Below are positions 1-9,435 of a DNA stretch of 24,055 bases, one piece after another. Under the pieces are notes generated by a model. It did not search any database. It was given only the letters and a program-made list of their open reading frames with translations, and was not told the origin of the DNA. This DNA comes from a virus. The first letter of the stretch is position 1. Each line of letters starts with the position of its first letter. The stretch covers positions 1 through 24,055 of the IMG/VR virus record IMGVR_UViG_3300027730_000147, one strand, 5' to 3'. Made by a program: the position numbers and the translations under genes.

Positions 1-1
1 G

Positions 2-622
2 GCACAATTGAAAAGCATGGAGGAAACTATAGGTGTAGTATTACAGGATTATAATTTTCCATTTCCTTCTGATTTACAAAGATTAGTTGATTTATTTTCT
101 TGTAAAGAATCTGTTTTAAGAGGTCAGGCAAATGAATTTTCTTCTAATTATGACAAAAGACAAACATTAAACAATCCAAACTATGGAAGAAATTTAGGTG
201 ATCTTCTTCCAATTGAAACAACCATATTACCAACATCAGGTCAGGTTGTTTTATTTGAAAAGTTTGGACAAGTATATTCAGAAGGAAAATTAACAAATTT
301 CGGAGTTGTAAAAAATAGTTTTTTATCTGGAGGAACCCAAGTGGTTCGATTGAGCGATATTAATACTGATTGGGGTTGGACATTGGTTCTTGGTGATGGA
401 ATAAGCGGAACTGAAGTATCCAGATATTATGAAATTTACAGCTACAAACCTGGCTCAGATGAAATTTTTTATGATAATGTAATAGACTGGGATAGAAAAT
501 TTACAACAATAACAAAAAACCAAAGCTCATATTATTCATGGTTCGGTGATGATCAACTGACCGATAATATGATAAATTATCAACTCTCTGTAGGGTTGGG
601 GATATTAAGTTCAGGTAATTAA
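2..622 (+). CDS. Virion structural protein of unknown role, C-terminal part (5' end outside window)
   Basis: The frame is open from the first complete codon at position 2, and there is no stop between the window edge and the first possible starts (TTG at 8, ATG at 17), so this is most likely the C-terminal end of a longer protein. About 205 residues are visible. The segment is rich in Tyr, Ser, Asn and aromatic residues and looks beta-rich; a WGWTLVLGDG stretch lies near residue 125. It has no signal peptide or membrane segment. I do not recognise a family. It ends 4 bases before the next large structural gene, has the same composition, and is probably co-transcribed with it as part of the tail/adhesin cluster. 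If the ATG at 17 is the true start it would be a complete protein of about 201 aa; nothing resembling a promoter or SD can be seen in the few bases available. Confidence 0.6.
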   Translation, partial: AQLKSMEETIGVVLQDYNFPFPSDLQRLVDLFSCKESVLRGQANEFSSNYDKRQTLNNPNYGRNLGDLLPIETTILPTSGQVVLFEKFGQVYSEGKLTNFGVVKNSFLSGGTQVVRLSDINTDWGWTLVLGDGISGTEVSRYYEIYSYKPGSDEIFYDNVIDWDRKFTTITKNQSSYYSWFGDDQLTDNMINYQLSVGLGILSSGN

Positions 623-626
623 TCTT

Positions 627-3398
627 ATGTCACATTTAGATCAAACATATGTACCAAAAAATTCAGTATTAAATGCTGAAAATACACTGGTTCCTGGTGA
701 TTTTGAAGCGCCATATACACTAATTTCATGGTTAGAAAACATGAATATATTAAGCACAGATTCTTCTGCGTATTTTTTTACATATACACGCTATTTGAAT
801 GCCTGGTTTGACTACAATAAATTTTCAAAAAATAGCACAACTGAATATACACGTATAATTTATATAAATTTATTAAAAGAAATTGCTTTAAAATATTCAA
901 CTTTTGATGAAAAAAGATTTTTAAGTAATCTAAATTTTAACGATAATCAATCATTAGATGTGGCAATACCTTTCTTTTCTAAAAAAATAAAAAGAATATG
1001 TCAATATTATGCTCAAAACAGAGATAAAGTACAAACTGGAGTAATACGTGCTAATTTAAAAGGAAGTAATTTTGGAATTGAAACTCTAATTAAAAAATCA
1101 ATTATCGAAATACTTGAAAATAATGAATTTGAACCTACTGGCATAAATTTACCACCTCTTTCATCAGTTATAAATGATCTGCATGTTCAAATAGAAGAAA
1201 AATTTGACACACAACAATATTATTTTGATATTGTTCCAGATTCTTCATATGCAAAATACGGAATAACAGACCCAGAAAGACAAAAATTTTTTTATTTGGA
1301 TTCTGTAAATGTTAATGATAAAGGATTGTATGATTTAAATGCAGCAATTCAAGATGCAATCCGAGCTTATCCATTATTTCTTAATGAATTGGGAACAACA
1401 AATTTTTCAATAAATTATTTTCTTTCTGGAGTTAATTATGGCTTTTTAGGTTCGAGAGATTTTCAATTATACACGAATGATTCGATTGCAGAACATACAA
1501 ACGTTTACAAATACGGAAAATATTATGAAAAAAATATGGGGTCTGATCTTTATCTATTGTCAGGCACGTCTGATTTTAACACAGTAAGTTCAAAAATATT
1601 AGAATCTGCAACTCCTTATCAAAATTTATTAAACCGTAGATATCCGACAGTTTCTCATATTTCCGAAGAAACATCTGCAAAACGTGAAAAATATCTGGGT
1701 AGGTTTTTCACAAATAATAATCTAGGAATTTCGTATTGGAATACTTTTAAAAAAGAGTTTACAATTTCAAATTCACTTTATTCAAATCAAACAATTGTAA
1801 TACCAGATCCTGAAGTCGGATTTGATGCAATAGGATTATCATTACAGGAACAATCTCTGAGTGGTATTGGATATTTACGTGATGTACAATGGAATCGTTA
1901 CGATTGGTCAAATGATTATGCATTTGGTAGTATATATTCTGATCCAAAAAAACAAAAATTTTATTCCTATACTAACAAAAGCGAATTAGATTATAATACT
2001 GATGAAGGTGTTTCTAGAATAAGCGATTATCAGGATTTTTGGAATGAGCAACTGATATGGAGAAATAAGGATATTTTTGATTTTAAAAATGATGATTTTT
2101 ACCCTGTAATTGATAGATCTGATTATCTTTTATACAATCAAGGATTATTGATAAAACACAAAACAGATATTTTCGGAAACCATTTTGGTTTCTTTAAGAA
2201 TTCTTCAAAAAGGACATATGAACAAACATCACTATCAGCATATCCATCAGAAACTATTATCAATAATTCTTCCATAGAACCTTTATCTTCATTTTATGAT
2301 ACAGAAAACTATCAAAAAGGAACTGTGTTTATACGTTATTATGATGATTCAAATATAGTTTCTTTAAGTGCAGCCCTAAGTGCGGTGTTTATAAAGTACC
2401 CAGAAAATGTTAGAAATGAAATGCAAAATTCAATTATTAATTTTGATTTAATTTTCAACACAATAATAATAGAAACTCCAAAATATATAATTTTTGATAA
2501 ATTAAATTTTGATTTTCAAACTAAAATTTTCGATTCAAACTATGTTAAAACCACATATTTTACAAAATATACATCTTCATCTGCTTTGGAAAACAGTTCT
2601 AATTTTTGGTATGATGAAGAATATAAAAACATTATCGTTTCATTTTTAACACTTTTCAACGAGAATTCATCTTCAAATAATAAGATTTTATATCCTAGAA
2701 TATATGCAGCAAATATTCATGATTTGGATTTTGATTTGCTTTTCCCAACAGTTGCTGATTACAATACTTTAAGCTCATTTGCATTTGATTTGGGTTCTGA
2801 ATCATTTAATGCCATCACTTGTGATAAAAGTATTTTAAATTATAATCATGAATCACAAGTTTTGGGTCAAATTATAAAATGTTATGACAAAACAGGTGTT
2901 TCGTTACTTTTAAATTATAGATTAATAAGATCTTTTAATGATCTTAAATTGGATAATGTAATAGCTTTTAAGCCGTGCGGATTCATTTATGACAAAAATT
3001 ATTCTGATATAACAAACGATCAAACTGTTCGTCATACTGGATTAGAAACAGGAATTGCTGGTTCCCAGCCATATTTTTCAAGTTTTATTGCATCAAATAT
3101 TTCATATGCCGGTTATAATTATTATTATGTTTCAACTGGTTCATTGAGTATAGCTCCTAATGTTTCTGCATTTGTTTTTTGTGATAATACGGTATCCAAT
3201 ACATTTGATGTAAGCATTGATGTGTATAATTTAAATCTAAGAGATGTTTATGGTACTTTGGTTTATGATTTTTCCGGACCAAATGAACATTATTTCACAA
3301 CTATTAACGAATCAATAACTGCACAATTTGGTTCTTCAATTTATTCATTCACATATGTTGCCAGTGGACAACATGTATTAAAAACCGAACTCACATGA
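627..3398 (+). CDS. Large virion structural protein (923 aa), unknown family
   Basis: A 923-residue protein without signal peptide or membrane helix. The N-terminal ~200 residues look helical and include the stretch SLDVAIPFFSKKIKRIC near residue 109, followed by YYAQNRDK. This kind of segment reads as an assembly or attachment region rather than a receptor domain. From about residue 250 on, the protein is beta-rich and full of Tyr, Asn, Ser and Asp. The last ~60 residues (YDFSGPNEHYF, then alternating strands ending SGQHVLKTEL) have the look of a small Ig/PKD-like beta domain, which is inference only. The start is 4 bases after the preceding stop, without a strong SD, so translation is probably coupled. 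It is the first complete gene of a run of similar large structural proteins ending at 12069 and is likely a tail or baseplate-associated component. No enzyme motif is visible. Confidence 0.65.
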   Translation: MSHLDQTYVPKNSVLNAENTLVPGDFEAPYTLISWLENMNILSTDSSAYFFTYTRYLNAWFDYNKFSKNSTTEYTRIIYINLLKEIALKYSTFDEKRFLSNLNFNDNQSLDVAIPFFSKKIKRICQYYAQNRDKVQTGVIRANLKGSNFGIETLIKKSIIEILENNEFEPTGINLPPLSSVINDLHVQIEEKFDTQQYYFDIVPDSSYAKYGITDPERQKFFYLDSVNVNDKGLYDLNAAIQDAIRAYPLFLNELGTTNFSINYFLSGVNYGFLGSRDFQLYTNDSIAEHTNVYKYGKYYEKNMGSDLYLLSGTSDFNTVSSKILESATPYQNLLNRRYPTVSHISEETSAKREKYLGRFFTNNNLGISYWNTFKKEFTISNSLYSNQTIVIPDPEVGFDAIGLSLQEQSLSGIGYLRDVQWNRYDWSNDYAFGSIYSDPKKQKFYSYTNKSELDYNTDEGVSRISDYQDFWNEQLIWRNKDIFDFKNDDFYPVIDRSDYLLYNQGLLIKHKTDIFGNHFGFFKNSSKRTYEQTSLSAYPSETIINNSSIEPLSSFYDTENYQKGTVFIRYYDDSNIVSLSAALSAVFIKYPENVRNEMQNSIINFDLIFNTIIIETPKYIIFDKLNFDFQTKIFDSNYVKTTYFTKYTSSSALENSSNFWYDEEYKNIIVSFLTLFNENSSSNNKILYPRIYAANIHDLDFDLLFPTVADYNTLSSFAFDLGSESFNAITCDKSILNYNHESQVLGQIIKCYDKTGVSLLLNYRLIRSFNDLKLDNVIAFKPCGFIYDKNYSDITNDQTVRHTGLETGIAGSQPYFSSFIASNISYAGYNYYYVSTGSLSIAPNVSAFVFCDNTVSNTFDVSIDVYNLNLRDVYGTLVYDFSGPNEHYFTTINESITAQFGSSIYSFTYVASGQHVLKTELT

Positions 3399-3413
3399 CA
3401 AATAAATTTTTAA

Positions 3414-3421
3414 AATAAATA
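3414..3421 (+). promoter_or_regulatory. Putative late promoter element (AATAAATA)
   Basis: AATAAATA lies in the 28-base gap before the ATG at 3427 and matches the TATAAATA late-promoter consensus of T4 at all but one position. No SD is present in the gap. With T4-like spacing the transcript would begin at or next to the start codon. Confidence 0.45.
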
Positions 3422-3426
3422 CAAAT

Positions 3427-5391
3427 ATGCAATTCTCAAGAATATACAACGAAAAACCTTTTGATAGTCGGCATGATATTGCCGTATCTATGGTTTTTTC
3501 AATGTTTAATCCGTCCGGTGCATGTTCAGGAGGATTGACGGTTGCATTTTACGAGGATTCTTTAATTTCACCTTTTGGAGGAGGAATTGCTGGATCATTG
3601 GGATATGCTCCTTATACAAATCCTTCTTTGGGTTTGTCATATGAAGGTCTTGGAGGTGCACATGTTGGAGTTGGTTTGGATATTACTGGTGAGTTCTCTA
3701 AAAGAGGAAATGGAAGAACTACCGGTGATTTTAAAATTAATCCTAATACAATTGTATTTCGTGATTCACAATCAAATAATTATAATTTTTTAAGCTATTC
3801 TGAAAATTTAACAAATTTTGATATTAATTTAGGACAGAATTCAACATCAGAATCAAATGCAAAAGATATATCAATACGAATAATTTTAAGTGAACAGGGA
3901 CGAAAAATTAAAGTTCAAAAAATTATTAATCAAGATGAATATGTTACTATAGCTGAACAATCGTTTTTAGAACAAAAAGAAACTGCTTATCGAGTTGTTT
4001 GTACTTTTGTTTCTCCGGATAATACAACAAAATGTAAAATTAAACAATTTAATGTTTATGGTTTTTCAAATGATTTTGCTTTGAATAGAGACGCTGAAAT
4101 AGATTCAAGTCTTCCAATTTGTTATCAAGATATTAAAAAGGTCCCTTTTAATACAGGTCAAAGCAGAAAAATATTTTTAGGATCAAATAATTTATTTGTT
4201 GAAGAAACAAATAATCTTAATTTTTCAAATTATATTCTAACAAGATCAGAAACAGTTCCATACGATTATCGTCAAACAATCAATTACGAACCAGTCACAT
4301 CACCACTTACAACTTCTGAAATTTTTCAGAATACTGATAATAACAATATTTTAATCACAAAAAATACAAATAATAGCAATCTTAGCATTTATAGAAATTT
4401 AGGACGAAGAATTGTTAAAGAATATTCAATAACAAATGATAGTTCTCCTGGTTTTGGAAATAGTTCTAGTATAGATGGAAATCTTTTGTTTGTTTCAACT
4501 GTTTCTGCAGTAAAAATGTATAAAAGAAGTGGATACGATTGGAATTACACATCTACAGTTCAAAATTTAAGTTCACAACAACCATATAACATAAGTTTCA
4601 AAAATAATAACGGCATTGTATCTTATTATGATGGTTCAGTTCAAATATTCGAAAATGATGGATATGACAATTATTCAAGCGTGTATTTCTTGTCTGCTAT
4701 CGGTTCCACATCTGAAGGATTTGGAAATTGCATAGATATTTCTGAAAATTTTGCTGTTGTTGGTGCACCTTATAAGGATTCATATTATACTGACGAAGGT
4801 GCTGTATACGTTTTTTCTAAAACTGCATCTTGGAATTTTACTGAAATTCTTTCGGGTGGTGAAATACCTGAAGCATATTTTGGAAATAGTGTATCACTAT
4901 TTGGTGGTGTTTTGGCAGTTGGAGTTCCCAGAAAATCAGTAGCATTAAATGCCAGAGCAGGTGTTGTTAACATTTATGATTTGGGTACAACCGGATCTTC
5001 AATTCTTAGAAGCACATATACTCCGATTAAGTTGGCTCCAAATGTATATATGGGAACAGAAGTTCATTTAAAAAATTCAATTTTAGCTGCCCGTACATAT
5101 GATAGTGTTGCAGTTTTCAGTTTAAGTTGCTCTCCAATTTTTATTCCTCCAAGCATAGTACCTCCTTGTGCCATTCAATTGATTTCCAATATAACATTTG
5201 GTTTTATAAAGAAAATAGACCAGACCGGATATGTTTTAACAATACAATGTCCTAAACCACCTCTTACACCTTTAAGTTCACTTTGTGCATTGGTAACTAT
5301 TCTAACAGGTTATCCAATTTATTCCGTAAATGGCTTCGATGTATTGAGCCCAATTTTCTGTCCTATTACGGGAATTAACATAGGATTTTAA
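3427..5391 (+). CDS. Lectin-like plus FG-GAP beta-propeller virion adhesin (654 aa)
   Basis: The protein has two recognisable parts. Residues ~15-215 resemble an L-type (legume-like) lectin/concanavalin-A sandwich: GGLTVAFYED (35-44), a glycine-rich GGGIAGSLGYA loop (51-61) and HVGVGLDITGEF (79-90), the usual order of core strands in bacterial lectin domains. From ~335 to ~570 there are FG-GAP repeats as in integrin alpha chains and related propellers: PGFGNSSSIDGNLLFVS (~339), EGFGNCIDISENFAVVGAP (~430) followed by GAVYVFSK, and YFGNSVSLFGGVLAVGVP (~484) followed by GVVNIYDLG, plus a weaker unit near 542. The last ~80 residues are Pro/Cys-rich (PPC, CPKPP, FCP). Both folds commonly bind carbohydrate or protein ligands, so a role in host attachment or virion decoration is inferred. 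It has no signal peptide. It is followed after 2 bases by the next gene, so the two are probably translated from one mRNA. Confidence 0.7.
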   Translation: MQFSRIYNEKPFDSRHDIAVSMVFSMFNPSGACSGGLTVAFYEDSLISPFGGGIAGSLGYAPYTNPSLGLSYEGLGGAHVGVGLDITGEFSKRGNGRTTGDFKINPNTIVFRDSQSNNYNFLSYSENLTNFDINLGQNSTSESNAKDISIRIILSEQGRKIKVQKIINQDEYVTIAEQSFLEQKETAYRVVCTFVSPDNTTKCKIKQFNVYGFSNDFALNRDAEIDSSLPICYQDIKKVPFNTGQSRKIFLGSNNLFVEETNNLNFSNYILTRSETVPYDYRQTINYEPVTSPLTTSEIFQNTDNNNILITKNTNNSNLSIYRNLGRRIVKEYSITNDSSPGFGNSSSIDGNLLFVSTVSAVKMYKRSGYDWNYTSTVQNLSSQQPYNISFKNNNGIVSYYDGSVQIFENDGYDNYSSVYFLSAIGSTSEGFGNCIDISENFAVVGAPYKDSYYTDEGAVYVFSKTASWNFTEILSGGEIPEAYFGNSVSLFGGVLAVGVPRKSVALNARAGVVNIYDLGTTGSSILRSTYTPIKLAPNVYMGTEVHLKNSILAARTYDSVAVFSLSCSPIFIPPSIVPPCAIQLISNITFGFIKKIDQTGYVLTIQCPKPPLTPLSSLCALVTILTGYPIYSVNGFDVLSPIFCPITGINIGF

Positions 5392-5393
5392 TT

Positions 5394-6116
5394 ATGAATT
5401 ATAATACGGCAATCATATATCTAACAGCGAATGAAAACTTCATATCATTTTCAACAATTGATGGGTATGTTTATAATGATCCTTTATTAGGTTATTCATT
5501 TACATATAATAATATATTAAGTTCTGCAACATTTTTAGGTCTCAGTGGTTCTCCTGCTTTGTCTGCATTACCATTATCTGCCTATACCAACACCTCCACA
5601 TTTTTATCATCAAACAATATTGTTGTTCGAAGACATGAGTTTAATGAGTTTATATTCACAGGACCAGTTATTATAAATTATTCTTTAAAAAATGTACAAC
5701 AAAGTTTATATAAAATAGAAAAAATAATAGGATACTTAAATGGTAATATTATTGAAAATAATATTGATCTTTTAAATTCGTCGTCTTTTTTAAACGGCAT
5801 AACCGCCACTTATGAAACACCTCCTGAATTTTCAAAAACCTATAATGAATCAATAAGCTGTTACCGAGAAAATTTTTATGTGGATGTTTTTGATATAACA
5901 TTCAGAATCAACCAACCCAGTCTTTTTGATATAACTGCAAAATATAAAATAATAAATTATCAAATATTGGATGATAACCATTCATATCTTTTAACTCTTC
6001 AGGGTTATGAGGATAGAAACATTCATTATGCCGTTTTAGGTACAGATTCAACAATTTTTGTATCACCATCTTCAATTGCCCGAACTTACCCCAACCTTAA
6101 TTTTTTAATATCATAA
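5394..6116 (+). CDS. Virion-associated protein of unknown function (240 aa)
   Basis: A 240-residue protein beginning 2 bases after the preceding stop. An AGGA about nine bases upstream of the ATG may act as a weak SD. The first 80 residues are rich in Ser, Thr, Leu and Tyr. The middle (NYSLKNVQQSLYKIEKIIGYLNG, here split as NYSLKNVQQS and LYKIEKIIGYLNG) could form a short helix, and the C-terminal half is predicted by eye to be beta strands. It has no membrane segment, cysteine cluster or enzyme motif. Its position between the FG-GAP adhesin and the LamG-domain protein, in the same tight transcription unit, makes a structural, chaperone or connector role in the adhesion apparatus plausible. 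I do not recognise the family. Confidence 0.55.
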   Translation: MNYNTAIIYLTANENFISFSTIDGYVYNDPLLGYSFTYNNILSSATFLGLSGSPALSALPLSAYTNTSTFLSSNNIVVRRHEFNEFIFTGPVIINYSLKNVQQSLYKIEKIIGYLNGNIIENNIDLLNSSSFLNGITATYETPPEFSKTYNESISCYRENFYVDVFDITFRINQPSLFDITAKYKIINYQILDDNHSYLLTLQGYEDRNIHYAVLGTDSTIFVSPSSIARTYPNLNFLIS

Positions 6117-6150
6117 AGCATGTAACCCCAACACTTTAATAAGTATTTTT

Positions 6151-9100
6151 ATGATTGTAAAAGAATTTAACACAAATAACTGGTCTGAATTGGATCCTCA
6201 ATATCAACCAGATATGGATTTTGTTACAAAAAAACAAAAAGTTTATTCTGATTCTTGCTTGGTTTTTTCGTTTCCACAGTTTTTAAAAAGCAATTATGAT
6301 CAAAAAACAAATAATTTTTCAACTTTAGCACTTACATCTTCACTTCAAATAAGCGATGCTTTTCAGATTGATACACCGGAATCGATTGGAAATGGATTTG
6401 TAACTGTAATAAGTAACGGAATAGACTCAATAACTAACACAGCCCAAAGATACTGGTTGGCAATTCCTTCTTCTTCAAAAAAATATCTTGAAATAGATAC
6501 AAATAATTCGTTTGGAGAAAAAAATCCCGATTTTTATTTTGAAATAGATTTTTTAAACGACAACACATGTAGGGTATCGCATAATTATTATAATATAAAA
6601 TATTATTTAAATTTTAATCTGCTTTCTAATCAAGTTGTTTTTCTTTCAGCCGACAATGACATATTTTCTCCAAATACTTTGGAAAAGCAAAAATTTGAAT
6701 ATATTTTTGATCAAGCCAATAAACTTATTGCATTCTTTTATAGAAAAAATAATAACGTTTATACTTTAACAAAAATTGCATCTTCCCTTTCTTTTAGTCC
6801 GCTCACTGGTTCAAATATACAATTCACAGAGAATAATGTTTTTAATTTACATCCCATAAAATTTACCTTGCTAGATTCAGTTTCTTCATTTTGGTTTGAA
6901 TATACTAAACAATATGATACAAACAATTTAAATGTTAATTGCTCTGTGACTGAAAAAGATTCCAACCAGTTGGTTTTTCATACTGAATATAACAACATAA
7001 ACTCGGTCGAAATGCCTTTTAATATTATCAATCAAAAAACTTCTTTAACACCATCTTCAAATAATATATCTTCTGCCGATAATAAGAAACAAAGAAATTA
7101 TGTTTCTTTGAATACAGGTTCAAATCAACAAACAGGAAATATTAAATTTTCAACAAATTATCAAAGTAGTATAAATGAATATTCATTCTTACCTGGAAAA
7201 ATAACATATTTTCATACACCCGTGCAAATGGGTCCTCATCAAATGATCAATATCAATGATACAAATCTTGTTGAATCTGGTTCTATTTTTTCAAATACTC
7301 CTGAATTTTCCGACAAAGTTTGGAAAAAAATGTCCAATTACAGTTTAACATCCAAGTTCGGAGATCCTTTAGGTGAAGTAAACGGAACATGGCTATGTTC
7401 CTGGTTGAGCGGTTCGTCTGATCCGAATATTTTGCCAGTATGGTATGATCGGTATTTTATTCCTAACAAAACAACACGTGAATCGGCATTTTCTGCTTCA
7501 AACGTTTATACATATACTAGTCATTATGATTGTGTTACCAATCAATCTAATTCAAATAATGAAATTTTCGATGTTTTTAGTAATTTGACATTCGATCCAT
7601 ATGCATTGTATGCATATTACAGAACTGGAAAAAATGATATTTTAAATCTTAAAAAGCAAAATGCTAATAATCTTCTTTTTGAACAAATTAATCAATATTT
7701 TGATGTAAAAGGAACAATATTAACAACTGAAAATGGAAATTATTCATTTTTTGGAAATCAATATGGATTATGTGAAACTATAAATAGCAAATCTTTCAAC
7801 AATCAATTCACCATCTTATTTTCTCTGTTTTCAAGAGATTTTTCTGAACCGTTTGGACATCAATTAATAGGAAATTATATAAATAGGGGATTGGGAATTT
7901 ATTCCGACCGATCAGTTACTCCATTTTTAAGAATAATAAAAGATAAAAGTATACTCATTTATGACACAAAAATGAACCAAATTGATCAGGTGGATTTTCA
8001 AAACCAGATCATACAAATTGTTCAATTGGAAAGTTTAGATGATTATTTTGTTTTGGATAATCAAGGTGAATTATTTCAATTAGATTCAAAAAATACAATT
8101 TTTGACAGCACATTTTTTGGACCTCTTTCCACTACCATATCACATGTTTCTGATGATTTTTATACTCACTTTTTAGTTTCATCCGCAGGTGATGTTGTTT
8201 CTTACAATAAAAACACAGAAGATATAACCTACAACACATTCTCCCGAGTATTTTCAGTTTCTCCAATGACAAACGCCGGTGATTTAAAAAAGATAGGAAA
8301 TAATTTATATGTGATAGATGGAAAAAATGCTCAAAAATATGATGAGTACAGAATTTTTTATATTAAAAATGGTGAGATTGTAGAATGGAATATTTCTTCA
8401 AACAACATTGAGACTCGAATGTTTAACAGCAGTGGAACCATTTTAACATATAAATTAGATGAAAATAACAATTTCTATATTTTTGATAACAATTCCACTT
8501 GTTATGTTCACAATTCTGCAGGATTTATTGTAACCACACTTCAAATGCCAATTTCTTCTAGCACGGTTATTGCAAGTGATTATTCAAAAATATATTCGAA
8601 TGGTCAAAAAATTGAAACCGTTTATGCTGTGTGTTCTTCAGCCAATTCAAATTTAGTTGTAGGTATAAATCCTGAAAAAATATCAGTCTTCGATTCCACA
8701 ATTTATTCTTTTGATTATAATTTGTCGGGTGTGAGATATTCCGGCTTTTCTAATTCCAATTACAATAAAGAATTTTTGGATCTGAATTATCCTTCTCATA
8801 CCATTTCTGTTAGATTAGGACTTCCTAATTTATATGCATATAATAGTTTTGATGAAATTAATTTAAAATTTAACGCTACTCAATTGAATTATGGATATCA
8901 TGAATTTGCTTTAAGTGTGGATTCAATCGAAGGTATAGCCAAACTTATAGTAAATGGAAACATCGTCGACACAAAAAACATAAATCCAGGAAAATATACA
9001 TTTAGTAATATTATAACCGAACCTTTGTCATTTGGTTCCACGCAATATTTTGCAGGTACAGAATTGTTTCAAACATTAAATAAAGTACAAAATGCATTTT

Positions 9101-9435
9101 TAGTAGGCAACGTCATGATGCGAGATGTGTTTTTCTTTACAAAATCTTTAAATTATTATGAAATTCGTCTATTACAGAAGCTTTCTAAAGATATAAAACC
9201 TATCAATTTTATTCTTCCTTCAGAAACCAGAAATTATACAGAGACTGTACAACAATTTTTCCGCCAAAGAGTGCCTTATCACAAGTCGCCTTTTGTGGAC
9301 ATATCCATAAATAATTCCAAAATTTTAAATGAACAGGCAAGAAATTATATTCAGGAAAATTTAAATCTAATTCTTATGAATAACCTTCCATATTATACCA
9401 AAATCAGCAATCTTATTTGGAGGGAAAATTTATGA
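6151..9435 (+). CDS. Very large virion protein with propeller-like region and C-terminal LamG-like domain (1094 aa)
   Basis: This is the largest complete protein in the window. Residues ~1-590 are beta-rich without a recognised fold. Residues ~600-860 contain repeated short strands of the type DYFVLDNQGELFQLDS, HFLVSSAGDVVSYNKN and NLYVIDGKNAQKYD, which read like blades of a degenerate beta-propeller. Residues ~860-1025 match a LamG/concanavalin-type module: YHEFALSVDSIEGIAKLIVNG (start ~917) is the standard core of LamG_3-type domains, followed by VGNVMMRDVFFFTKSLNYYEI, equivalent to the usual 'I-D-D-V-x-I-Y-N-R-x-L' end. The last ~70 residues are more charged and may be an attachment tail. 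LamG modules often bind glycans, so a receptor-binding or decoration role is inferred. The stop overlaps the next ATG as ATGA, indicating translational coupling. Upstream is only a weak TTAATAAG element. Confidence 0.65.
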   Translation: MIVKEFNTNNWSELDPQYQPDMDFVTKKQKVYSDSCLVFSFPQFLKSNYDQKTNNFSTLALTSSLQISDAFQIDTPESIGNGFVTVISNGIDSITNTAQRYWLAIPSSSKKYLEIDTNNSFGEKNPDFYFEIDFLNDNTCRVSHNYYNIKYYLNFNLLSNQVVFLSADNDIFSPNTLEKQKFEYIFDQANKLIAFFYRKNNNVYTLTKIASSLSFSPLTGSNIQFTENNVFNLHPIKFTLLDSVSSFWFEYTKQYDTNNLNVNCSVTEKDSNQLVFHTEYNNINSVEMPFNIINQKTSLTPSSNNISSADNKKQRNYVSLNTGSNQQTGNIKFSTNYQSSINEYSFLPGKITYFHTPVQMGPHQMININDTNLVESGSIFSNTPEFSDKVWKKMSNYSLTSKFGDPLGEVNGTWLCSWLSGSSDPNILPVWYDRYFIPNKTTRESAFSASNVYTYTSHYDCVTNQSNSNNEIFDVFSNLTFDPYALYAYYRTGKNDILNLKKQNANNLLFEQINQYFDVKGTILTTENGNYSFFGNQYGLCETINSKSFNNQFTILFSLFSRDFSEPFGHQLIGNYINRGLGIYSDRSVTPFLRIIKDKSILIYDTKMNQIDQVDFQNQIIQIVQLESLDDYFVLDNQGELFQLDSKNTIFDSTFFGPLSTTISHVSDDFYTHFLVSSAGDVVSYNKNTEDITYNTFSRVFSVSPMTNAGDLKKIGNNLYVIDGKNAQKYDEYRIFYIKNGEIVEWNISSNNIETRMFNSSGTILTYKLDENNNFYIFDNNSTCYVHNSAGFIVTTLQMPISSSTVIASDYSKIYSNGQKIETVYAVCSSANSNLVVGINPEKISVFDSTIYSFDYNLSGVRYSGFSNSNYNKEFLDLNYPSHTISVRLGLPNLYAYNSFDEINLKFNATQLNYGYHEFALSVDSIEGIAKLIVNGNIVDTKNINPGKYTFSNIITEPLSFGSTQYFAGTELFQTLNKVQNAFLVGNVMMRDVFFFTKSLNYYEIRLLQKLSKDIKPINFILPSETRNYTETVQQFFRQRVPYHKSPFVDISINNSKILNEQARNYIQENLNLILMNNLPYYTKISNLIWRENL
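9419..9424 (+). promoter_or_regulatory. Strong Shine-Dalgarno that fixes the start at 9432
   Basis: GGAGGG lies 7 bases before the ATG at 9432, inside the end of the preceding gene. It supports ATG 9432 over the in-frame TTG at 9417, and the resulting ATGA stop/start overlap is typical of coupled genes. Confidence 0.75.

Noticed and set aside
9417-9431. TTG start at 9417 for the NHL-propeller gene
   Set aside because: ATG at 9432 has GGAGGG at ideal spacing and a stop/start ATGA overlap; the TTG would place the SD inside the coding sequence.
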